Source: Candidatus Apopatosoma intestinale (GTDB lineage Bacteria > Bacillota > Clostridia > Oscillospirales > CAG-272). Taken from it: a stretch of DNA of 11,441 bases. Positions 1-11,405 of this stretch are shown one piece after another (the stretch's first letter is position 1; each line of letters begins with the position of its first letter). The stretch lies in contig JAGHUY010000265.1 of assembly GCA_018064545.1 (NCBI GenBank), positions 1-11,441 of the forward strand. Direction: 5' to 3'. Made by a program: the position numbers and the translations under genes. The notes below the pieces were generated by a model. The model worked only from the letters and a program-made list of their open reading frames with translations. It searched no databases and was not told where the DNA came from.

Positions 1-773
1 TCGACGAGGTTGCTCTTGAGCGCTCCGAGAATATCATATTCGTAATACGCGGGATTGGTATCGGTAATCTGCTTTCTCACCTTTTCCGAAACCGCAATCC
101 CCATATCCTCTGTCAAGAATCTCAGCACCGCATCCGGCGTTTTGTAGAGAGCCGTGATCTTTTTGGTTAGTCCAAACAGGATATGACGTTCCGTCACACT
201 GCCGCCCTCTTTGGCCATAGAAAGAGGCAACACGTCTTTTTCATAGTCGAGGGAGAGGCCGTATGGCGCGACCAGTTCCGTGATGCGCTCACACATTTTG
301 CGGTTGCGTTCGCCGCGCTTGATGCGGTAATACTCAAAAAAGTTGTTGAGTAAGTCAATATTCTGATGTGGGATACCGTGCAGAGCCACATACGCCACCG
401 ATTTCTGATCGGGGTTGTTGATCCGACGGGCAATCAGTTCGGAATGGATCATCGACGCGCGGCACTCCATGCCGACGGTCACGGGAAGTCCCACGATCTC
501 CGCCGCCTCTATGAATTCTTTCGCGCCGGACAGGGAGTCGTGATCCATGATCCCCGCCGTGGCGAGGCCGTTCTGCCATGCCATATAGACCGCTTTGGTC
601 GGGGAATACGGGGAGAACGAGTAGGTGGTGTGGATGTGGTTATTGACGAAATTCGTCTTTTGCGGCTCCGGCAGTTTGCCGGCCTTGGTCAGCGCGGCCA
701 GTTTGCGAAGAGCCGCCAGACGGGCTTCTTTTTTCTCGGCATTGAGCTGTTCAATGAGTTTTTCGGTGTTCAT
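1..773 (-). CDS. PHP-domain metal-dependent hydrolase (partial, C-terminus off the left edge)
   Basis: The open frame starts with ATG at 773-771 and runs off the window after 257 codons, so the C-terminal part is missing. After a charged helix (residues 1-35) there is a PHP-type metal site: HIH at 46-48, a D-H-D cluster at 77-79 and GMECR at 101-105, whose Glu103 fits a metal ligand. PHP proteins are usually phosphoesterases (histidinol phosphatase type) or polymerase-linked nucleases; here I infer a phosphoesterase or hydrolase because it is the last visible gene of a sugar-phosphate catabolic set. A GGAGG site lies 5 nt upstream of the start, and the gap to the aldolase/SDR stop is only 21 nt, which supports co-transcription. 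The substrate is unknown, and the missing half may hold further ligands. Confidence 0.85.
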   Translation of the reverse strand, partial: MNTEKLIEQLNAEKKEARLAALRKLAALTKAGKLPEPQKTNFVNNHIHTTYSFSPYSPTKAVYMAWQNGLATAGIMDHDSLSGAKEFIEAAEIVGLPVTVGMECRASMIHSELIARRINNPDQKSVAYVALHGIPHQNIDLLNNFFEYYRIKRGERNRKMCERITELVAPYGLSLDYEKDVLPLSMAKEGGSVTERHILFGLTKKITALYKTPDAVLRFLTEDMGIAVSEKVRKQITDTNPAYYEYDILGALKSNLV

Positions 774-794
774 AAAGACCTCCGCCCTGCTTTT

Positions 795-2756
795 TTAGTT
801 GAGCATTTCCTGTCCGCCGGTCACGGGAACGGCCTGACCGGTCTCGTATTCCTGCTCGACGATGTAGAACAGCGCACGGGCAATGTCTTTCGGCAGACAG
901 CCGCGGTTCAGCGGCACTTTGCTCTCATAATAGCGGCGAACGTCGTCAACGGTCTTGGCACCGGGCACTTTCCCGGCGTTGAGATACTGAACGAACAGAC
1001 CGCGGACGGGATCGGTCCACAGCGGGCCGTCCAGATAGTTTCCGGGGCAGATGGCGTTGACCTTGATGCCGTAGGGAGCGAGTTCCAGTGCAAAACTCTG
1101 CGTAAGGCCGAGGCCGCCGAACTTACTGCCGGCATAGGCAAAGTTCTTATTGCTTCCGGCAAGACCGGATTTGGAGTTGATCTCGATGATGTCGGCCATA
1201 TAGGACGGCGCATAAGCACGCTGGATCTTCATGACCTTGCTCGCGTATTTGGCGCAGAGGAAATAGGCGGTATAGTTGACGGCGGTAACCAGTTCAAAGT
1301 TCTGCTTGGTCATCTCGTCGAGACTACCGGCGCGGACGATGCCCGCGTTATTGACAAAGACGTCAAGGCCGCCGTATTCGAGTACAGTCTCATCCATCAT
1401 CGCCGCTACGGAATCCTCATCGGACACGTTGACAGAGACCGGTGTGGCGCGGCCGGGGCCGTAAGTTTTGCAGAGTTCCGCGGCAAGCGTCTTTGCCCCC
1501 TCCATATTCATATCGGCAATGACGACGTAAGCGCCCTCGGCGAGCATCGCTTCCGCAATGCCGCGGCCGAAGCCCTGCGCAGAGCCGGTGACGATAGACA
1601 CCTTTTCGGACAGACGTTTCGTATTCTCCGATTTCAGAGACACTTTTGCCCGGTAGCTCTCCACTTCCCAGTTGGCGATAAAATCCGTCAGTTCGGGAGA
1701 CAGCGGCAGAGCCCCGCCGAAACTCTCACTGTAAACGGCGATATCCATGGCATCCGTGAAGACGGCCGTCGCGGTGTCCGCCTCTTTCTTCGTGGCACCG
1801 CAGGCAAACATACCCACATTCTCCACAAAGACGATCTTCGGGGCAAATCCGTGTTTATCTTTATACTTGGCAAACGCTTTTTGCAGATTGTCCGCCGCAT
1901 TCTCGCCGCCCTCGACATAGAGCGGTTCGGTCTTGCAGTAGACGATGTGATCCGGAGAGAAACTGCGGGAGATCGGCTCAAAAGCCTTTTTGGATTTGGC
2001 AAAGTTCAGAATATCGGGGTTGACCGTGAATTTCACGGAAGCGGCACCGCCCGCCCCATAGAGCATACGGAGTTCGGGGGCCAGCATAGCGGCAAGAGCG
2101 CGGTCAAAATCGCAGGATTCATGATGGGGGATCGTATTGATCTGGGAGTGGAGCGTCTCCATGACTTCCGATGCGATCCCGTCGATCTCCTCCGTCGTAT
2201 CGGCGGCAAAGAAGATGCCGTGGTTCTGCAAGAACAGCACCTGCGGAGCCGTTCCCTTTTCGGCACGGTAGGCGTCGATTTGCTTTTTGCACGCGGCGGC
2301 CAGAATATAGCCCGGTTTGGTGGATTCCACCCAAATGGCATCCGGGAACAGCGCGTGGCAGACCGTTTCGCCCTCCTTGGCGCAGGTCATGCCATTGACA
2401 AGGGCCGGATGAACGTGAAGCACATATTTTTGAGAGAGCAGATCGTGAAGCAGCGTTTCCACACTAGGACGCTTAGCCTCTTCCCCGGGAAGTTTGGAGG
2501 CCATCATGTCGGCAAGCACTTCCGCTTCCCGCGCCTTTTCGTCGGCGGGATAGGTCTTCTCCCACATGGCGGCGAGTTTCCGGCGATCCATGCGGACAAA
2601 GCCGTCCTCGGTGATGGTGGCGAGCGCCGTACCGGAGCCTTTGATGTACAGAGTATCTTCCGTCTTATACGAGGTGTTGCCGCCACCCGCCAGCACGAAT
2701 GCCGGATCGGCACCGTAGCGGTGGCTCATTGCGGTAAGGTTTTCAAGTTCTTTCAT
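795..2756 (-). CDS. Bifunctional class II aldolase / short-chain dehydrogenase (RhaD/YuxG-like fusion)
   Basis: A 653-residue cytoplasmic fusion. The N-terminal half is a class II (zinc) aldolase/epimerase domain: GGGNTS at 24-29, HVHP at 114-117 and QNHG at 177-180, with His114, His116 and His179 as likely metal ligands. The C-terminal half (from about 383) is a classical SDR: TGSAQGFG at 390-397, NNAG at 469-472, and a catalytic set of Ser528, Tyr541 and Lys545 (YAGSK). Asp415 at the end of the second strand suggests NAD preference. Members of this fusion family (RhaEW/YuxG) cleave rhamnulose-1-phosphate and oxidise lactaldehyde, but no rhamnose isomerase or kinase is in view and the neighbour is a SorE-like dehydrogenase, so the substrate may differ. 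I chose Met at 2756 because AAGGAGG lies 8 nt before it; a start at 2816 would add 20 unconserved-looking residues and overlap the upstream gene. Confidence 0.92.
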   Translation of the reverse strand: MKELENLTAMSHRYGADPAFVLAGGGNTSYKTEDTLYIKGSGTALATITEDGFVRMDRRKLAAMWEKTYPADEKAREAEVLADMMASKLPGEEAKRPSVETLLHDLLSQKYVLHVHPALVNGMTCAKEGETVCHALFPDAIWVESTKPGYILAAACKKQIDAYRAEKGTAPQVLFLQNHGIFFAADTTEEIDGIASEVMETLHSQINTIPHHESCDFDRALAAMLAPELRMLYGAGGAASVKFTVNPDILNFAKSKKAFEPISRSFSPDHIVYCKTEPLYVEGGENAADNLQKAFAKYKDKHGFAPKIVFVENVGMFACGATKKEADTATAVFTDAMDIAVYSESFGGALPLSPELTDFIANWEVESYRAKVSLKSENTKRLSEKVSIVTGSAQGFGRGIAEAMLAEGAYVVIADMNMEGAKTLAAELCKTYGPGRATPVSVNVSDEDSVAAMMDETVLEYGGLDVFVNNAGIVRAGSLDEMTKQNFELVTAVNYTAYFLCAKYASKVMKIQRAYAPSYMADIIEINSKSGLAGSNKNFAYAGSKFGGLGLTQSFALELAPYGIKVNAICPGNYLDGPLWTDPVRGLFVQYLNAGKVPGAKTVDDVRRYYESKVPLNRGCLPKDIARALFYIVEQEYETGQAVPVTGGQEMLN

Positions 2757-2769
2757 CCGGATTTCCTCC

Positions 2770-4032
2770 TTAAATTGCCTTGGCGTGGGCCAGCAGATAG
2801 TGTTCTGCCTCAGCACACCACAGACCGTTGTTGGCTTTTACGATGCGATCCAGTTCGCGGAAGAGCGGATCGGTCTCCCCGAGTTTTTCAAAGTCCGCGA
2901 TCGCCGTCATCGGCATGGAAATGTTGGTGTAGGTCAGCTTCTTGCCGCCGGGGATATGGGGCAGATTCAGCGTCGTCTCCACAACGCTGTCAAGACCGCC
3001 GACGTGCGTGATCATTGCGGCAGGGTTGATCCGTCCCTTTTCCATCAGGGCAATGGATTCCAGCATATCGGCGCTGTTGCCGCCGGAAGTCCCGACGATA
3101 TGCGTCGAAGCGTAGTGGACGTTATAGAAATTGAATTTGGCAGAGAACGCGGTATTGGTCGGGCCGGCAAAGAAGTTGAGACCGCCGTCACGGCCGAGGA
3201 TCGCATCGCCCTGCTCCACGACGGGGGCGACGGGGGCGAAGACAAATACGTCGTCAAAGCCCTTGCCGTCAGTCAGCGAGAGCAGATATTCGGCCGGATT
3301 TTCCATCTTGCCGGTGTTGACGTACAGAAGTTTAACGCCGTTCTTCGCGGCATCCTCCACCGTCAAGATCTCGGCGGCACGGGCAAGGCGGGCGTCGTCC
3401 AGATCGGTCACGACGAGCATCGACGGACGGCGGTCGCCGTGGATCGCGTAGTCGATGGCCCCCAGCCCCATCGGGCCGGCACCGGCGAGGATCGCGGCAC
3501 AGCCGCCCTCGTGAATGCCCATATCGTGGACGTATGAGCCGTTTCTGGTATGGTAGCAAGCGTGATAGCCGCCGACAATGCAGGACATCGGCTCAGACAG
3601 AGAGCCGTAGAAGAACGCGTCGCCGTTATACGGGAACAGACAGTCCATCTCCATGACTTCGTGAGGAAGAACTACATAGGTAGCGGCACCGCCGACGTAC
3701 TGATAGGAATATCCCGGAGCGGCAAGGCTTCCCTTGTAGTTGAGGGCAGGCTGAATGACAAAGCGGTCGCCCACCTTGAACTTGGACTGCCATTTGGCAC
3801 CGACCTCGACGATCTCACCGCAGAACTCGTGACCGACGATCACGGGATGCTCGGCCACGTCGTCGGGAACGCGCTTGTGATTCTTTCCCTGACTGGCCGC
3901 CTTATAGGTGGACATACAAATACTGTCGGAGATCACGTGAGCGAGAATCTCGTCCTCCTTAATCGCGGGAAGATCGAATTCCTCCAACCGGAGATCGTTT
4001 ACCCCGTACAGTCTGACTGCTTTTGTTTTCAT
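2770..4032 (-). CDS. Zinc-dependent medium-chain alcohol dehydrogenase, L-sorbose-1-phosphate reductase-like
   Basis: A 420-residue medium-chain dehydrogenase. The catalytic zinc site reads Cys39 (ICMS), His68-Glu69 (GHEF) and probably Glu147 (SEP). The Rossmann nucleotide site is GAGPMG at 184-189, and Asp210 closing the next strand suggests NAD(H). From memory of the family, the N-terminal pattern (IKEDEIL, then DSIC, then KVPDDVA-like, then GHEFCG) resembles SorE, the NAD(P)-dependent reductase that interconverts sorbose-1-phosphate and glucitol-6-phosphate. The usual four-cysteine structural zinc lobe is absent: residues 90-125 hold no cysteine. The gene sits 30 nt after the DUF3006 gene and 13 nt before the aldolase/SDR, so a shared transcript is likely. 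It probably handles a polyol or ketose phosphate feeding the aldolase; the exact substrate is inference. Confidence 0.88.
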   Translation of the reverse strand: MKTKAVRLYGVNDLRLEEFDLPAIKEDEILAHVISDSICMSTYKAASQGKNHKRVPDDVAEHPVIVGHEFCGEIVEVGAKWQSKFKVGDRFVIQPALNYKGSLAAPGYSYQYVGGAATYVVLPHEVMEMDCLFPYNGDAFFYGSLSEPMSCIVGGYHACYHTRNGSYVHDMGIHEGGCAAILAGAGPMGLGAIDYAIHGDRRPSMLVVTDLDDARLARAAEILTVEDAAKNGVKLLYVNTGKMENPAEYLLSLTDGKGFDDVFVFAPVAPVVEQGDAILGRDGGLNFFAGPTNTAFSAKFNFYNVHYASTHIVGTSGGNSADMLESIALMEKGRINPAAMITHVGGLDSVVETTLNLPHIPGGKKLTYTNISMPMTAIADFEKLGETDPLFRELDRIVKANNGLWCAEAEHYLLAHAKAI

Positions 4033-4062
4033 AAAAAAGTCCTTTCTCCGCCGTGGCGGCTC

Positions 4063-4296
4063 TCATTTTTTACGGCGCAGGCTCTGCATCAGTACCCGTA
4101 CCGCTTCGGCTTCCGCTTTCGTCTCCTCTTCTAAGAAGCGAGCGGAAACGACTTTGCCGTTTTGCAGTTCGATATCCAAAATATCCCCCTCATGCAGAGG
4201 AATGGAAAAATCCGCACGCGGCAGATCGTAAAACGTTTCCTCCTCGTCCACACAGACGGCGAAGGATTCTTCAAACCGGTCGATCCGCACTTTCAT
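4063..4296 (-). CDS. DUF3006 family small protein
   Basis: A 77-residue protein opening with MKVRIDRFEESFAVC, followed by a short acidic strand, a PL-hydrophobic-EGD turn (about residues 33-38) and a charged C-terminal helix ending in LRRKK. This pattern and length match DUF3006, a small beta-rich family common in Bacillota with no established function. It has no signal peptide or membrane segment, so it is probably cytoplasmic. I chose the start at 4296 (preceded by GAAGG about 9 nt upstream) over an in-frame Met at 4359, because the upstream codons overlap the -10 and -35 boxes of its own promoter. It is the first gene after that promoter and is followed after 30 nt by the dehydrogenase with no convincing terminator between. 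Confidence 0.8.
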   Translation of the reverse strand: MKVRIDRFEESFAVCVDEEETFYDLPRADFSIPLHEGDILDIELQNGKVVSARFLEEETKAEAEAVRVLMQSLRRKK

Positions 4297-4330
4297 TCGC
4301 GCACACCTTCTTTCCCATTTTATTGGAATA

Positions 4331-4359
4331 ATTATACTATGCTTTGACTTTTTTATCAA
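4331..4359 (-). promoter_or_regulatory. Sigma-A-type promoter for the DUF3006-dehydrogenase-aldolase-PHP operon
   Basis: On the minus strand a -35 box TTGATA (4359-4354) is separated by exactly 17 nt from a consensus -10 box TATAAT (4336-4331). Transcription would start near 4324, giving a leader of roughly 28 nt before the DUF3006 ATG. The region is strikingly A/T-rich compared with the flanking genes. I see no clear operator or riboswitch in this short leader. Confidence 0.8.
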
Positions 4360-4383
4360 GGTTTTTTAGGAAAACTCTGTTAA

Positions 4384-6444
<2,061 letters not shown>

Positions 6445-6452
6445 GAGACGTC

Positions 6453-8253
<1,801 letters not shown>

Positions 8254-8254
<1 letters not shown>

Positions 8255-8289
8255 ACAAAAAAGGTTGTCGAGTGACAACCTTTTTTGTT
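8254..8289. terminator. Bidirectional intrinsic terminator between convergent operons
   Basis: A perfect 16-bp inverted repeat (8254-8269 and 8274-8289) with loop GAGT. The core GGTTGTC/GACAACC is flanked by six A on the left and six T on the right, so either strand reads as a GC-containing hairpin followed by a U-tract. It begins at the last base of the obg stop codon and ends 8 nt from the TRAP permease stop, serving both operons. Confidence 0.95.
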
Positions 8290-8297
8290 ATTCTGAT

Positions 8298-10319
8298 TTA
8301 CGCTGTTTCTTTTTTCTTCGCAAACCATTGATAGCCGAGAATCAGCACGAGGACGGCAAAGCCGATCACATCGGTTACCCAGCCCGGAATCATCATGCAC
8401 AGTCCTCCCGCCGCGAGCAAAACGCGGAACGGGATCGGAATCGCCCGAAGCAGATGGCCGTTTAATGCCGCCGCTATCGAGAAGAGGCCGACGAGAGACG
8501 ATACGACGATCAACACGACCTCATACCAGCCGGACAGGTTTTCGAGAAGCATCTCGGGACTGTATGCGAAGATAAACGGCACGATAAAAGCCGCGATCGC
8601 GAGTTTGGTCGCGTTGATCCCCGTCTTCATCGGGTTGGATTTGGCGATCGCGGAACCCGCATAGGCGGCCAGTGCCACCGGCGGCGTAATATCGGCCACG
8701 ATACCGAAGTAGAACACGAAGAAATGAGCCGCCACGGCGGGAAATCCGAGTTGGATCAGAATCGGTGCGCAGGTAGACGCCATGATGCAGTAATTGGCCG
8801 TCGTCGGAACGCCCATGCCGAGTACGATACAGCAGACCATGGTCAGAAGCAGACCGATGATCGTCGCGTTCCCGGCGACCTGAACGATCGCGTTGATCAG
8901 CGTGGAAGCAAGGCCGGTCACCGTGATACAACCGGCAATGATACCGGCCATCGCACAGGCCACGGCCACGGTGATCGCACCTCTGGCTCCCGCCACCAAT
9001 GCGTCGGCAACCGTCTTCGCCGCCTTTTGGCAGACCGCCCATATCACCGCCCCCGTCTTTTCATCCGGGGCTTTCTCGGACAGAGCCGTATGTAGCATAT
9101 TGATAAACCCGATGACGACCGCGGCCAAGATAGAAAGAGCGGCAGAATACGCCATGGTTTTGGCACCGCTGGCCACCAGCCACACGAGCAGAACGAGCGG
9201 CAGGATCAGATAGCAGTTTTTTGCGAGGAAAGACCACTTCGGCAGTTCCCTCCGATCCATCCCCTTTAATCCGAGTTTTTTGGCTTCCAAATGGACGGAG
9301 ATGAAGATACCGGCAAAATACAGAACGGCGGGCAGAATGGCTTTGACAGCCACTTTGGCATACGGCAAATTCATGTATTCCGCCATTAAGAACGCCGCGG
9401 CGCCCATGATCGGCGGCATGATCTGACCGCCGGTGGAAGCCGCCGCTTCGACCGCTCCGGCAAATTCGGGCTTGTATCCCGTCTTTTTCATCATCGGGAT
9501 CGTCACGGAACCCGTCGTCACCGTGTTTCCGACGGAAGAGCCGGACACCATGCCGCAGAGCGCGGAGGAGATGACTGCCACTTTCGCCGGCCCTCCGCTC
9601 GACCATCCGGCCAGCCGATTGGCAAACGAAATAAAGAAGTTCGCAATGCCCGTTCTTTCCAGAAACGCCCCGAAAATGATAAACAGAACGATATACGTAA
9701 AGCAGACGTTGGTCGGCGTTCCGATGACGCCGCTCGTCGTATAGAACAATTTATAGATAATGCTTTTCAGCGCCTGATAGAACGCCGCACCGTAAGAAAA
9801 CTGATTGTAAAACGCGTAGATGACGAGCACCCCGACGATGCAGAGGATCGGCAATCCCACACAGCGGCGGCAGAGTTCGATCAGCGTCAGAATGCCGACG
9901 ACACCCAAAACCACGTGAAGCGGTTTGATCTGCGTGGTAAGCATGAGAAGCGCGTGCGCGTTCGCGGCAAAATAGAAGAAGCAGAACGCCCCGACCGCCA
10001 TCAGCGCAATGTCATAAATCGGCAGTGTGTTCGGACGGACGTGCTTCTTATTCGCCGGATAGGTCAGGTATCCCGCTATCAGAATGAAGCCGAGAAACAG
10101 CGACAGGCGCGTTTCCGGCAGAGCCGTGCTGAACAGCGTCATGTAAATGCAATACAGAGAAAACAGAGCGAGAAAAACGCTGACGATGATCTTGGGAACA
10201 CCCTCCCAGATCCGCGTGTTGGATTCTCTGTCGTATTTTCTCATAATGTCGTTCAGATCGCTTGCCGGGGCGGCACTCTCCGTCCCCGTTTCCGATCCTC
10301 TGATCTTTTTTTCATCCAT
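8298..10319 (-). CDS. TRAP transporter fused permease, 4TM/12TM type (DctQ-DctM fusion)
   Basis: A 673-residue integral membrane protein. After a cytosolic, charged N-terminus (about 1-40) it has an N-terminal group of hydrophobic helices (roughly 42-64, 72-87, 101-120, 133-150, 157-173) corresponding to the small DctQ-like subunit. A large DctM-like part follows with family features: GNTVTTGSVTIPMM (264-277), TGGQIMPPIMGAAAF (296-310), GMGVPTTANY (501-510) and ADITPPVALAAYAG (542-555). Fused permeases of this kind pair with TAXI binding proteins and move organic acids or amino acids using an ion gradient. The partner gene lies 84 nt upstream on the same strand. I chose Met at 10319 because GGAGG (10332-10328) lies 8 nt before it; a Met at 10334 lacks a ribosome binding site. 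The substrate is unknown. Confidence 0.96.
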   Translation of the reverse strand: MDEKKIRGSETGTESAAPASDLNDIMRKYDRESNTRIWEGVPKIIVSVFLALFSLYCIYMTLFSTALPETRLSLFLGFILIAGYLTYPANKKHVRPNTLPIYDIALMAVGAFCFFYFAANAHALLMLTTQIKPLHVVLGVVGILTLIELCRRCVGLPILCIVGVLVIYAFYNQFSYGAAFYQALKSIIYKLFYTTSGVIGTPTNVCFTYIVLFIIFGAFLERTGIANFFISFANRLAGWSSGGPAKVAVISSALCGMVSGSSVGNTVTTGSVTIPMMKKTGYKPEFAGAVEAAASTGGQIMPPIMGAAAFLMAEYMNLPYAKVAVKAILPAVLYFAGIFISVHLEAKKLGLKGMDRRELPKWSFLAKNCYLILPLVLLVWLVASGAKTMAYSAALSILAAVVIGFINMLHTALSEKAPDEKTGAVIWAVCQKAAKTVADALVAGARGAITVAVACAMAGIIAGCITVTGLASTLINAIVQVAGNATIIGLLLTMVCCIVLGMGVPTTANYCIMASTCAPILIQLGFPAVAAHFFVFYFGIVADITPPVALAAYAGSAIAKSNPMKTGINATKLAIAAFIVPFIFAYSPEMLLENLSGWYEVVLIVVSSLVGLFSIAAALNGHLLRAIPIPFRVLLAAGGLCMMIPGWVTDVIGFAVLVLILGYQWFAKKKETA

Positions 10320-10327
10320 GAAAGAAT

Positions 10328-10332
10328 CCTCC
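10328..10332 (-). promoter_or_regulatory. Ribosome binding site that fixes the TRAP permease start
   Basis: GGAGG on the minus strand lies 8 nt before ATG at 10319 and overlaps the codons after the alternative Met at 10334, arguing for the downstream start. It begins 6 nt after the intergenic hairpin, so the hairpin could also affect ribosome access. Confidence 0.75.
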
Positions 10333-10338
10333 ATAAAA

Positions 10339-10381
10339 CAGAGTGGCGGTCTCCGGAAACCCGGACACGGCCGTCACTCTG
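10339..10381 (-). other. Intergenic hairpin between the TAXI binding protein and the permease
   Basis: On the minus-strand transcript CAGAGTG (10381-10375) pairs with CACTCTG (10345-10339), then after one A/C mismatch CGG pairs with CCG. An inner 5-bp stem TCCGG/CCGGA (10365-10361 and 10356-10352) is capped by a 4-nt loop. Only TTTT follows before the permease ribosome binding site, so it is weak as a terminator. It could be an attenuator or an mRNA 3'-end stabiliser that keeps binding protein levels above permease levels; this role is inference. Confidence 0.7.
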
Positions 10382-10403
10382 AAAAAACATTGTCAAAGCG
10401 ATC

Positions 10404-11375
10404 TTATTTGGTGGGAACGGTGATTCCCTTTTCGGCAAAGTACTTGGCCGCACCGGCGTGGTACGGAACCGACGTGATGGAAGAAGCGTATTCGAGACTC
10501 AGTTCACCGTATTTCGCGTGCGTGGAGACCAGATTCTGATAGTTGTCGAAAATATCGGCGACCAGCGCGTAAATCGCATCCTCGGAAATATCGTTGCGCG
10601 CCAGAATGACGGCACCGACGCCGACCGTGGTCACGTCTTCGGACATATTGTAGACCTCTTTCGGAATGGTCACTTTGGCATAATAGGGAGACTGGGCGAG
10701 CAACGAGGCGATATGCGCCTCATCCAGCGAAACCAGATGGACTGCCTTGGTCGTCGCCAGATCGGTCACGGCATTGGTCGGAGCGCCGGCTACGATGAAC
10801 GCCGCGTCGATCTTGCCGTCTTTGAGGGCGTCGGCCGAATCGCCGAATGACTGATAGGTGGCATCGATCTTGGTGAACTTGCCGTCTTTATCGAGATCAC
10901 CGATCCCGTATGCACTCAGAATATCCACGGCGTTGAAATACCCGCCGGAACCGGCCGCACCGACGGAGACTTTCTTACCGGCCAGATCGGCTACGGTCTT
11001 GATGTTCTCGTCGAGGGTGACGATCTGAACCTGTTCGGTATACAGCGCACAGACCGTGGAGGAGCAGGTGATCGGCGCGGTAAAGAGGTTGGTTCCCATA
11101 TAGGCGTAAGCCATCACGTCGGACTGGCAGAACGCCAATTCCGCGTTGCGGTCATTGAGTTCGTCAATGTTGGATTTGGAACCGTTGCCGATCACGCCGG
11201 TCACGCTGATGCCGGCATTGTTAGTGGCGTGCTGAGCGATTACGGAACCGAATGCGTAATAGGTACCGGATTCGCCGCCGGTCACAAAGCGTAGACGGGT
11301 GTTATTTTCCCCGCAGGAAGCGAGACACAGAACGGCCATCGCCAGAATCAGAACAAGAGAAATGATTTTTTTCAT
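10404..11375 (-). CDS. TAXI family TRAP transporter solute-binding lipoprotein
   Basis: A 323-residue exported binding protein. The N-terminus is a lipoprotein signal: MKK, a hydrophobic stretch, then lipobox LASC with Cys21 as the lipidated residue. The mature part has TAXI-family hallmarks: TGGESGTYYAFG (32-43) for ligand binding, a NGSKSNIDELNDRNAELAFCQSD-type segment (about 64-86, in two parts NGSKSNIDEL and AELAFCQSD), and GKKVSVGAAGSGG in the middle, as in other TAXI proteins. It should sit on the outer face of the cytoplasmic membrane, capture a substrate (glutamate or 2-oxoglutarate-like compounds are known for some relatives) and deliver it to the fused permease encoded downstream. 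GAGG lies about 8 nt before the ATG, and a consensus-like promoter is just upstream. The substrate cannot be assigned. Confidence 0.95.
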   Translation of the reverse strand: MKKIISLVLILAMAVLCLASCGENNTRLRFVTGGESGTYYAFGSVIAQHATNNAGISVTGVIGNGSKSNIDELNDRNAELAFCQSDVMAYAYMGTNLFTAPITCSSTVCALYTEQVQIVTLDENIKTVADLAGKKVSVGAAGSGGYFNAVDILSAYGIGDLDKDGKFTKIDATYQSFGDSADALKDGKIDAAFIVAGAPTNAVTDLATTKAVHLVSLDEAHIASLLAQSPYYAKVTIPKEVYNMSEDVTTVGVGAVILARNDISEDAIYALVADIFDNYQNLVSTHAKYGELSLEYASSITSVPYHAGAAKYFAEKGITVPTK

Positions 11376-11405
11376 AGGAACGCCTCACATTTTTCAAATT
11401 ATGAC

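Noticed and set aside
366..3011. An open frame of 881 codons on the plus strand, antisense to the aldolase/SDR and parts of its neighbours
   Set aside because: It has no ribosome binding site or recognisable domain, is rich in Arg, Gly and His as expected from the complement of GC-rich codons, and lies opposite a gene with two intact active sites.
4048..4059. CCGCC/GGCGG inverted repeat between the DUF3006 gene and the dehydrogenase, considered as a terminator
   Set aside because: The loop would be only 2-4 nt, the stem is very short, and on the minus-strand transcript it is followed by the ribosome binding site before the T-run, not by a U-tract directly.
4344..4349. TTGACT on the plus strand, considered as a -35 box for ligA
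   Set aside because: Seventeen nt downstream there is only TAGGAA-like sequence, and the good TATACT box at 4401 is far too distant to pair with it.
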